Notes under the pieces: generated by a model
Database searches by the model: none
What the model saw: the letters and a program-made list of their open reading frames with translations, nothing else
What the model was told of the DNA's origin: nothing
In this document: positions 1 through 5,797 of the stretch, piece by piece
How the letters are laid out: each line of letters opens with the position of its first letter
How positions within the stretch are numbered: position 1 is the stretch's first letter
Source: an uncultured Prevotellaceae bacterium
GTDB lineage: Bacteria; Bacteroidota; Bacteroidia; Bacteroidales; Bacteroidaceae
Direction of reading: 5' to 3'
Assembly (NCBI GenBank): GCA_947306605.1
Contig: CAMZHB010000101.1
Span: forward strand, 1-6,485
DNA length: 6,485 nucleotides
Program-made: the position numbers and the translations under genes

Positions 1-661
1 CGTGGACACGGTAATCTCCCAGGGCCACGGCGTGCAGGGTACCCTCGCCGGTATAGTTCACGTAAAAGGAATAAGAATCGAACGGGCCGCAACCCTGTTT
101 CATCATCGGTTCACCGTCGTCCTTTTCCGCTGTCACGCCTGCCGTCAGACGTTGCCCCAAACCGTAGCGGTAGCGCAAGGCGGAGTAAAGGCGGTCGCCC
201 GCATAACGGCCGTTCAAAAACCCCTGGCGTGAATAAAAAGGCCATTCCACGTTGACGGCCATCTCGTTTTTGCCATAGCGCAGACGGTGCCACAGATTAC
301 GGGAGGCGTCGGGAGCCTCGGGGCCGCAGTACACGAACTGCCGTGCCACGTTGCGCGAAAAAGCGTCCATTCCCTGCACGAACTGGAGCTCTTCCACCGA
401 GAGCAACGGACCGTGGCGCTTCACATAACTGAGCACGGAGTCCACCTGCGCCTCACTGAGGAAGGGAATCTGCAGCAAGTCGTCGCGGCGACAGTCATTC
501 AAGTTAACGGGATTCTCATGCAGTGTATGCCAATCGGTCACGGCTTCGGTGTCTTCGCCGTCGGTGGCATAGGTTTCCACAAAGTCTTCCCAAGACATCA
601 CCTGAGCTTGGACACACACGGAAAGCAGTGTCAGCACCAGGGTCAGGAACCTTCGTCGCAT
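1..661 (-). CDS. Exported helix-hairpin-helix protein with probable outer-membrane beta-barrel (3' end cut by window edge)
   Basis: The first 220 codons are visible, with no stop before the left edge. The ATG at 661 begins a clear signal peptide (MRRRFLTLVLTLLSVCVQA, cleavage about residue 19). Residues 52-110 match the ComEA-type tandem helix-hairpin-helix pattern: VNLN...DLLQIPFLS...VLSYVKRHGPLLSVEELQFVQGMD...VARQFV. The hairpins normally read PGIG and GIG but are degenerate here (PFLS, QGMD). From about residue 124 the sequence changes to alternating aromatic/polar strands with short turns (RLRYG, LYSALRYRYGLGQRLTAGVTAEKDDGEP, YSFYVNYT, ALGDYRV), which looks like an outer-membrane beta-barrel. 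Bacteroidetes encode many exported proteins of this HhH-plus-long-C-terminal-region type; I know of no assigned function. It begins 13 bp after the CotH-kinase stop, so it is probably the second gene of that operon. A DNA-binding or DNA-uptake role is only suggested by the ComEA resemblance. Confidence 0.85.
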   Translation of the reverse strand, partial: MRRRFLTLVLTLLSVCVQAQVMSWEDFVETYATDGEDTEAVTDWHTLHENPVNLNDCRRDDLLQIPFLSEAQVDSVLSYVKRHGPLLSVEELQFVQGMDAFSRNVARQFVYCGPEAPDASRNLWHRLRYGKNEMAVNVEWPFYSRQGFLNGRYAGDRLYSALRYRYGLGQRLTAGVTAEKDDGEPMMKQGCGPFDSYSFYVNYTGEGTLHAVALGDYRVH

Positions 662-674
662 TCAGAAAGAAGTA

Positions 675-2663
675 TTAGTGTTTTATGAATTTGCCGCTGT
701 GACGGCGTCCTGCGAAGTGCCAGCTTACCACATAGGTGCCGGCCGGCAAAACGGAGGCGTCGTAACCCTCACGGGCGGCGAAGCGGGCCATCAGACGGCC
801 GTGGAGGTCGTGAATGTCGGCCTGGAAGGTGAGTTCGCTGACATCGGCTGCGAGGAAACGCACCCGCTGGGTATTACGGTTGTATGTGAGGGCATAGTCC
901 ACTTCAGCCTCGGCCGAATGGATGCCGACATCGACGGGCTTCCACTTGTCTCCATCCTTCACGATGCGCCACAGCCGGTTTTCGCTCGTGGCGTCGCGGT
1001 CGCTGCTGTCCAAAACCAGAATGGGGTTGCCGTCGGTCGACCTGCCGTTGGAATTGTTGACGATACGGCCCGAGGCCACATTCTTTAGGTTGTAGTAGCC
1101 GTTGCTCTGCGGCACCATTTCCCAAAGCTGCCGTTTGCTGGTGGCAACAAAATACCGTTGCTCCAACTGTGTTTTACTCTCTGTATCTGTCAGCATCAGT
1201 CCGGTCCGGCGGTTCTTCAGCAACAGATAATCGCGGAAGGGAATGATCTCCCACTGCTGTTCTTCGTTTTCGGACACACTGGCATAGAGTCCCACGGCGG
1301 CGTTTTCGCCATTTACGCCAATAATTGACGTGGGTACGCCCTTGTTGTAGAACTTATACACGTAATTCGTGTCGACTTCGAAGGGCTTGGTGGGCTCTTG
1401 GGGTTCCATGGTACGGAATTTCTGGAGCAGCCAAGCGTTGTGCTTGGGCACAAACTCACGCACATAGTCCACATATTCCTTATAGGTGCTGAAGAGCACG
1501 ATCTCCTCATCAGCCCGTGTGCTGATGCCCCACACTTGATAGTTTTTCTGTGCCGACTGCCGGAGCAGGTCTTCGTAATAATCGATGTGGGCCAGCATTT
1601 TTGCGTCGAGGCCATCGTTATAGACCTCCTCGTAACGGCGTATCACGTAGCGTGCAAACCACGGTGTCTTCCACATCTGGTGCAGCCACCGCTTCATCAG
1701 GTCATCGCCAAAGCCGCGGTCAATCATCAGCGACTCCGTCACGTCGCCCAGACGTCCGCAGTTGTTGAAAGCGATGTCGAAATCCCACAGAGGTCCCCAG
1801 TAAAACAGCGGGTCGTCCTTTTCTTTATAGAAATAGGTACTGTAGAACCCGTCGGCATTGGCCGCTATCTCATTGGCCAGATACAGGTTTACCAGCGATA
1901 CGGTGTCCACATACTGCTTCCATCCCTTCTTTACATCGGCGAAATCCTTGCCGAAGAGCGCGTCCTCGAACGTCTGGACGTAGTTTCTGATGTAGTTGCG
2001 CTGCAACGTCCCAATGGAATCCTCGGGGTCGTACACACGGATACGCACTCCACGGCTGGTCCTGAACACTTCGCCTCCGTCGGTACCCACTTCCATCAGG
2101 TAACCGCCGCTCACGTTGGCCTGCGGATTGGTCACCCGATACTTCTGCTCCGTGATGTTCACACGCAAGCGGTTTACGTTCACTTGGTCACTGATTTGAT
2201 ATGTGCCTCGGTAGGTACCGTTCATGGTCAAATCCACGAAACGCGCCCCGGGGTTGAACGTGAGCCCCAGCAGTTCCCCCAAGTCCGATGCCAGCGCATT
2301 GCGCATCATCGTTTTGTCACCCGCATTGGCCAACAGTGTCCAACTCTTGGCGTTGGCGCGTTCCGGGCCCAGCAGACGTTGTTTCTTGGGGAACTTCAGC
2401 CGGTAGGGCTTCTTCTTCATATTCCACGTCGAGTTGCCGCGGCCGCGAATCTGCACGCTGTCGAAGCTGACTTCCCCGTCGTCGTCCACAATCTCCATCG
2501 AAGCCCACTTATAGGTAGTCTTGCTCGTCACCTCCGTTCCGTCCAGTATGTGGATATGTACCGTCGGCAGATTGGTCATGCGCTGTTCTATCGGACCCTG
2601 CGACCACGCCGGAACCGACAACAACGTCAAACATAAGGCAAAAGCCCCTATTATGTGCTTCAT
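675..2663 (-). CDS. Secreted CotH-family protein kinase with ricin-like beta-trefoil domain and C-terminal sorting tail
   Basis: 662 aa. Residues 1-21 form a signal peptide (cleavage about AWS/Q). Residues 30-415 show CotH-family motifs in order: RGRGNSTW (73-80), KKKPYRLKF (83-91), WTLLAN then DKTMMRN (108-122), GTYQISDQV (153-161), YLANEIAANADGFYSTYFY (261-279) and PLWDFDIAFNN (291-301). WDFD is probably the acidic metal-binding/catalytic motif. CotH proteins are atypical secretory kinases; Bacillus CotH phosphorylates spore-coat proteins, but bacteria of this group do not sporulate, so the substrate is unknown. Residues 432-568 look like a ricin-type beta-trefoil, with three QxW-like motifs about 45-50 residues apart (QQW 469, QLW 512, RLW 563). 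Residues about 582-662 resemble a type IX secretion (Por) C-terminal domain: DLHGR (619-623), LPAGTYVV (639-646), final KFIKH. This predicts export through the outer membrane or surface attachment. The ATG at 2663 is chosen because the signal peptide starts there. It heads a leftward operon with the HhH gene. Confidence 0.9.
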   Translation of the reverse strand: MKHIIGAFALCLTLLSVPAWSQGPIEQRMTNLPTVHIHILDGTEVTSKTTYKWASMEIVDDDGEVSFDSVQIRGRGNSTWNMKKKPYRLKFPKKQRLLGPERANAKSWTLLANAGDKTMMRNALASDLGELLGLTFNPGARFVDLTMNGTYRGTYQISDQVNVNRLRVNITEQKYRVTNPQANVSGGYLMEVGTDGGEVFRTSRGVRIRVYDPEDSIGTLQRNYIRNYVQTFEDALFGKDFADVKKGWKQYVDTVSLVNLYLANEIAANADGFYSTYFYKEKDDPLFYWGPLWDFDIAFNNCGRLGDVTESLMIDRGFGDDLMKRWLHQMWKTPWFARYVIRRYEEVYNDGLDAKMLAHIDYYEDLLRQSAQKNYQVWGISTRADEEIVLFSTYKEYVDYVREFVPKHNAWLLQKFRTMEPQEPTKPFEVDTNYVYKFYNKGVPTSIIGVNGENAAVGLYASVSENEEQQWEIIPFRDYLLLKNRRTGLMLTDTESKTQLEQRYFVATSKRQLWEMVPQSNGYYNLKNVASGRIVNNSNGRSTDGNPILVLDSSDRDATSENRLWRIVKDGDKWKPVDVGIHSAEAEVDYALTYNRNTQRVRFLAADVSELTFQADIHDLHGRLMARFAAREGYDASVLPAGTYVVSWHFAGRRHSGKFIKH

Positions 2664-2668
2664 CGCTG

Positions 2669-2676
2669 CAAAATTA
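2669..2676 (-). promoter_or_regulatory. Candidate Bacteroidetes -7 box for the CotH operon
   Basis: The minus strand reads TAATTTTG, a match to the Bacteroidetes -7 consensus TAnnTTTG. Only 5 nt separate it from the ATG at 2663, so if used the transcript would be leaderless or nearly so. No convincing TTTG -33 element lies 19-21 nt upstream; the closest is TTTA at about 15 nt. The same 11-mer TGCAAAATTAC recurs at 5442-5452. Confidence 0.35.
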
Positions 2677-2814
2677 CTAAAAACACTTTTTTAAACGACT
2701 ATCCTTGTTCTTTTTTCTTACTTACCGACGTCAGAATCATCAGAATGGCGCCTGTTTTTGTATTCCGCATCGAAATAATTCGGTACAACATGGAAGTAAA
2801 ACCACTATTTTTAG

Positions 2815-2822
2815 TACCTTTG
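2815..2822 (+). promoter_or_regulatory. Candidate -7 box for the PI-PLC/CDF operon
   Basis: TACCTTTG matches TAnnTTTG exactly and lies 25 nt before the ATG at 2848. That would place the transcription start near 2828-2830 and leave an untranslated leader of about 18-20 nt. The -33 region (about 2790-2795, ATGGA) matches TTTG poorly. The sequence before the ATG is A-rich without a Shine-Dalgarno motif, which is usual in this phylum. Confidence 0.5.
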
Positions 2823-2847
2823 ACACGTCTTTTGAAACTAACAGCCT

Positions 2848-4491
2848 ATGAAACGTTCATTCCGCGCAGTCATTGTGGCTTGTAGCCTGTTTTTGGCCGG
2901 GCAGACTATGGTCAGTGCCGCCAACGACAACTGGATGTCGCGCCTCAGCGACGAAACCTATGTCAGCCAACTCTCCATCCCCGGCACACACGATTCGGCT
3001 ACTGGTCACGGATTCCAGGGTTTCTATGGTGCTCTGGGCGGTGAAACCAATGCCCGCACTCAGGACAAGACCATCTCTGAACAGTGGGCCTGCGGTGTCC
3101 GTGCGTTCGACCTTCGGCCTTGCGTGAGCGACGGAACGCTGCAAATCAACCACGGCATCATTCAAACCAAACTGACTTTGAAGGAGGCGTTGCAGACCCT
3201 CTGTTCATTGCTCGAGAAGTATCCTACGGAAATAGCCTTTGTGATGTTGCGCCACGAGACAGAGGGAGACGATGACGGCGGCAGCAATTGGAACTCGCTG
3301 GTGACGTCGCTCCTGAACGAGACCTGGCTGAAGCCGCGGCTGGCCAACTTCCTGCAACTTGCCACAGTCGGCCAACTGCGCGGCAAACTGCTTCTCCTCA
3401 GCCGCAACGAATACGCCTCGGCTCCCATGGGCGGTTTCATCCGCAACTGGAGCTCCAGCACCGAATTTGCCAACCAGAAGAACGGTGTCATTGCGGGTGA
3501 CGTCGGCCAGACATCCTGCTACATCCAAGACTTCTACGACTGTTCCGGCTCTGGCGGCACAGACACCAAGCGCAACTGCGTGACCACGATGCTGCGCTTC
3601 ACGACGACCGAAAACACCAATCCGCGCATCTGGGCCATCAACCACACGTCGGGCTACTCCAAGACGGCCTCCCTGTTTGGCTACACCCTCGCCACCAGCG
3701 ACGGTTACCGTGCCAATGCCTCGGTGCAGAATCAGGCGGTCATTGATTACCTGTCGAAGACGGTGGGTCCCACGGGATTTGTGATGATGGATTTCGCCGG
3801 TGTCAACCGTTCCAACGATTACGACGTGAAAGGATTGGCTTTGGTCAACGCCCTTGTGGAAAACAATTTCCGTTTCCAGCCGCAGGCCGACACCAATTGG
3901 ACCGGCTACGTCCAGGCTCTGGCAGCCATCGAGGACGGAAAAGCCTACCGCATCTTTACCGAGAAGAACGGCAAGAAATACTATCTCAACGCCACCGGTT
4001 TTCTCGTTAGCCTCGAGAAAGCTGCCCTCTTTACCTTTAAAAAAGTGAGGGGCGAAGAATACGAGTATGGCTTCCAGTTAATGAACAGATGCTTCACTAA
4101 CCCTAGGATGAACGGCTCCACCGTGGTCCTGTCTTCGGGTCGCATCAACATAAACACCCAGAGCACACCGCGCCCCACCTGGGAAGCCCAAGTGTTCTTC
4201 CTTAAAGACGGCAAATACGCGGTCCGCGCCACCAATGCTGCCGGCGGCGACAGCGGTTGGTCGTTGGCGGCCAAAACCTATTGGACGATCAACTCAAGCT
4301 CCACCAGCCCCACGGCGCAATACGGCAACAAGCCCGACTTTATCTGGCAGATAGAGGACGAGACCGCAGGCATCGGCGCCATTTCTGTCACCAAAGAACA
4401 CGGTGTAGTCTACAACCTGGCCGGACAGCGCGTCGACGATACCACGAAAGGCATCCTCATCGTCGACGGCAAGAAAGTCCTGTCCCGATAA
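2848..4491 (+). CDS. Secreted phosphatidylinositol-specific phospholipase C X-domain protein with beta-trefoil-like C-terminal domain
   Basis: 547 aa. Residues 1-24 are a signal peptide (cleavage about VSA/A). The PI-PLC X barrel spans roughly 30-345: LSIPGTHDS (42-50, catalytic His48 and Asp49), GVRAFDLRP (83-91, Asp88 and Arg90), INHG (100-103, second catalytic His102), EIAFVMLRHE (128-137), GKLLLLSR (179-186) and FVMMDFAGVNRS (311-322). Arg90 sits where calcium-independent bacterial PI-PLCs carry their active-site arginine (Arg69 in the Bacillus cereus enzyme), so cleavage of a phosphoinositide-type phosphodiester is plausible; the true substrate is unknown. Residues about 352-505 form a repetitive beta-rich domain (YRIF, FTFKKV, FFLKDGKYAVR, FIWQIED) resembling beta-trefoil folds. 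The last 40 residues (YNLAGQRV 522-529, KGILIVDGKKVLSR 534-547) are a tail common on exported proteins of Prevotella and relatives. It is 18 bp upstream of the CDF gene and probably co-transcribed with it. Confidence 0.88.
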   Translation: MKRSFRAVIVACSLFLAGQTMVSAANDNWMSRLSDETYVSQLSIPGTHDSATGHGFQGFYGALGGETNARTQDKTISEQWACGVRAFDLRPCVSDGTLQINHGIIQTKLTLKEALQTLCSLLEKYPTEIAFVMLRHETEGDDDGGSNWNSLVTSLLNETWLKPRLANFLQLATVGQLRGKLLLLSRNEYASAPMGGFIRNWSSSTEFANQKNGVIAGDVGQTSCYIQDFYDCSGSGGTDTKRNCVTTMLRFTTTENTNPRIWAINHTSGYSKTASLFGYTLATSDGYRANASVQNQAVIDYLSKTVGPTGFVMMDFAGVNRSNDYDVKGLALVNALVENNFRFQPQADTNWTGYVQALAAIEDGKAYRIFTEKNGKKYYLNATGFLVSLEKAALFTFKKVRGEEYEYGFQLMNRCFTNPRMNGSTVVLSSGRININTQSTPRPTWEAQVFFLKDGKYAVRATNAAGGDSGWSLAAKTYWTINSSSTSPTAQYGNKPDFIWQIEDETAGIGAISVTKEHGVVYNLAGQRVDDTTKGILIVDGKKVLSR

Positions 4492-4509
4492 CCGTTTTTA
4501 CCTGACGTG

Positions 4510-5400
4510 ATGAATCGCGAGCGGGAAATCTATAAAGTCACACTCATCGGCAGCGCGTGCAACGTGGTGCTGATGGTGTTGAAGTTCATTGCCGGCACGC
4601 TGGCCCACAGCTCGGCCATGATAGCCGATGCCGTGCACTCGTTGTCCGATTTCATCACCGACCTCGTAGTGCTCGTTTTCGTTAAAATCAGCGCCAAGCC
4701 CCAGGACAACTCCCACGACTACGGCCACGGCAAATTCGAAACCATCGCCTCCTTCCTGATCGGTCTGGCATTGTTGGGCGCGGCGATAGGCATCATCTAC
4801 TCCGGCGGAACCAAACTCGCGGCCTGGTTGGGCGGTGCAGAACTGGAAGCGCCGGGATGGCTCGCCTTGTGGGCCGCCCTCCTGTCCATCGTCGTGAAGG
4901 AAGCCCTCTACCAATACACCGCCTACCGCGGACGCGCCGTGGAGTCGCAGGCCCTGACCGCCAACGCCTGGCACCATCGCAGCGACGCCCTCTCGTCCAT
5001 AGGCACAGCCATAGGCATCGGCGGCGCCATCGTGCTGGGCCACCGGTGGACCGTACTCGACCCCCTCGCCTCCATCTTCGTCGGACTGCTTCTCGTGAGA
5101 GTCGCCATCAAACTCCTCCAGACAAGCATCGGTGAACTCACGGAATGCTCACTCCCCGAAGAGACCGAACGCGAAATAGAAAACATCATCTGTTCCCTGC
5201 CCGATGTCCGCGAGCCCCACAACTTGCGGACACGAAGGATAGGCAACCGCACCGCCATCGAAGTCCACGTGCGGATGGACGGCAACGCCTCACTCCACGA
5301 AGCCCACGAACGGGCCACACAAATAGAACAGAAACTCAAAGCCCGCTTCGGACGCCACACCCATGTCACGGTACACATGGAACCCGTGAAAACGGCCTAA
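4510..5400 (+). CDS. Cation diffusion facilitator (CDF) family metal-proton antiporter
   Basis: 296 aa from the ATG at 4510; a GTG directly before it (4507) could add one residue. It is an inner-membrane exporter of divalent metals, most likely Zn or related ions. With ATG numbering, the transport site is H43/D47 in TM2 (AVHSLSD) and H155/D159 in TM5 (WHHRSD). This HD-HD set is typical of Zn-type CDFs, where E. coli YiiP has DD-HD. The second metal site is kept in QDNSHDYGHGKFE (D66, H69, H73). The cytoplasmic dimerisation domain (about 208-296) keeps H237 (HNLRTR), H253, H266 and H289, followed by E291 in VHMEP where YiiP has Asp. Length is normal. The gene follows the phospholipase gene by 18 bp without its own obvious promoter, so co-transcription is likely, though a functional link is unclear. 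GC is very high here (about two thirds in 4981-5040). Confidence 0.93.
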   Translation: MNREREIYKVTLIGSACNVVLMVLKFIAGTLAHSSAMIADAVHSLSDFITDLVVLVFVKISAKPQDNSHDYGHGKFETIASFLIGLALLGAAIGIIYSGGTKLAAWLGGAELEAPGWLALWAALLSIVVKEALYQYTAYRGRAVESQALTANAWHHRSDALSSIGTAIGIGGAIVLGHRWTVLDPLASIFVGLLLVRVAIKLLQTSIGELTECSLPEETEREIENIICSLPDVREPHNLRTRRIGNRTAIEVHVRMDGNASLHEAHERATQIEQKLKARFGRHTHVTVHMEPVKTA

Positions 5401-5438
5401 GCGTTTGCTTCGATTGCGAAAACCACATTCCCTTTTCT

Positions 5439-5467
5439 GGGTGCAAAATTACAGAACAACGGCACCC
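5439..5467 (+). terminator. Weak candidate terminator hairpin after the CDF gene
   Basis: GGGTGC (5439-5444) and GCACCC (5462-5467) can pair, extended by one T-G wobble, around a 17-nt loop, 38 bp after the CDF stop. The nearest T run (TTTTT) is about 11 nt beyond the stem, so it is not a textbook intrinsic terminator. The stem overlaps the orphan promoter-like box and may have another role. Confidence 0.25.
5444..5451 (-). promoter_or_regulatory. Orphan -7-like box pointing antisense into the CDF gene
   Basis: The minus strand reads TAATTTTG, with CTTG ending 21 nt upstream, an approximate -33/-7 pair for a Bacteroidetes promoter. It would fire leftward, away from hsdR and antisense to the CDF 3' end, where no minus-strand gene starts. 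It may be a relic, an antisense RNA promoter, or chance. Confidence 0.25.
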
Positions 5468-5563
5468 GTTTGCAAGCCTTTTTCCGAAAAATCGTCCCTA
5501 CGAAATCCACCGACCTCATTATCATGGCTTCATGCAGGAAAGTTCCTGGCCGAAACAAGGAGT

Positions 5564-5674
5564 ATGATGGCTTTTACCTTAGTCTTGGTTTTTCTTCACC
5601 CTGGTATTCTTCTTGTTCACGGCCATAGTTGTCATGTCGGTTGGCAAAGGGTTCCATTGGTTTTAATCTTCTAA
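5564..5674 (+). CDS. Possible 36-aa hydrophobic micropeptide (weak)
   Basis: The ORF begins MMAFTLVLVFLHPGILLVHG and ends in VPLVLIF: one hydrophobic segment, then His/Cys-containing residues and a second hydrophobic end. AAGGAG lies directly before the tandem ATGs at 5564 and 5567, about 4 nt from the second, but this group rarely depends on Shine-Dalgarno pairing. The opposite strand is lysine-rich over the same bases, so the hydrophobicity may simply reflect a pyrimidine-rich strand. I do not recognise it and list it only as a candidate. Confidence 0.12.
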   Translation: MMAFTLVLVFLHPGILLVHGHSCHVGWQRVPLVLIF

Positions 5675-5711
5675 TGTTTCCAACATAGCTCTTGGGACAC
5701 AATTTGGGAAC

Positions 5712-5761
5712 AATTAACCCACTGACAATCGGCATTGATGCTGAAAGTCAATGGGTTTATT
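5712..5761 (-). terminator. Long imperfect hairpin downstream of hsdR, possible terminator
   Basis: Arms AATTAACCCACTGAC (5712-5726) and GTCAATGGGTTTATT (5747-5761) are complementary over 15 positions with two exceptions, around a 20-nt loop. In the leftward transcript one exception becomes a U-G wobble, leaving one A-A mismatch, so the RNA structure is better on the hsdR strand. It starts 36 bp after the hsdR stop. The distal arm ends in AATT rather than a long U run, so it may be a weak terminator or an RNA-stabilising 3' end. Confidence 0.45.
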
Positions 5762-5797
5762 CGTTTCGTTGTCAATCTTGATGAGATGAATTGACTT

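Larger units (their letters stand above)
2664..2847. promoter_or_regulatory. Divergent intergenic region between the CotH kinase and PI-PLC genes
   Basis: This 184-bp AT-rich stretch separates two divergently transcribed exported-enzyme genes and must hold both promoters unless transcription starts farther away. It contains candidate -7 boxes near each start (listed separately), a direct repeat of TCAGAAT with a 9-bp period (2731-2737 and 2740-2746), and small palindromes GACGTC (2728-2733) and GGCGCC (about 2747-2752). I see no hairpin large enough to suggest a riboswitch or leader RNA. Confidence 0.6.
5401..5797. other. Gene-poor junction between the high-GC chromosome and the low-GC hsdR segment
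   Basis: About 400 bp with no convincing gene. GC content falls across it from about 60% or more to about 41%. Contents seen: an orphan promoter-like box (5444-5451, minus), the small inverted repeat GGGTGC/GCACCC (5439-5444 and 5462-5467), a 6-2-6 palindrome CAGGAA-AG-TTCCTG (5535-5548), a 36-codon hydrophobic ORF (5564-5674), and a long imperfect hairpin near the hsdR stop (5712-5761). No tRNA, integrase, transposase or CRISPR repeat is visible. Confidence 0.6.

Noticed and set aside
287..688. 133-codon plus-strand frame
   Set aside because: Antisense to the HhH gene, whose signal peptide and HhH pattern fix the real strand; no family resemblance.
1398..2636. 412-codon open frame on the plus strand opposite the CotH kinase
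   Set aside because: It lies wholly antisense to a gene with clear family motifs and a signal peptide, and its product is rich in His and Val with no recognisable domain, as expected for a shadow frame in high-GC DNA.
4498..5043. 181-codon minus-strand frame
   Set aside because: Antisense to the CDF transporter, which keeps its metal-site residues; the product is low-complexity Gly/Val/Ala.
5535..5548. Palindrome CAGGAA-AG-TTCCTG as a repressor operator
   Set aside because: No regulator gene or adjacent promoter supports it; a 6-bp arm palindrome can occur by chance.
5579..5635. 18-codon lysine-rich minus-strand ORF (MTTMAVNKKNTRVKKNQD)
   Set aside because: Very short, no recognisable family and no promoter; Lys/Asn richness follows from the purine-rich strand.
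5405..5674. 89-codon plus-strand frame across the junction
   Set aside because: It starts at a TTG, has mixed composition with no domain, and spans the composition change; only the last 36 codons are kept as a weak candidate.
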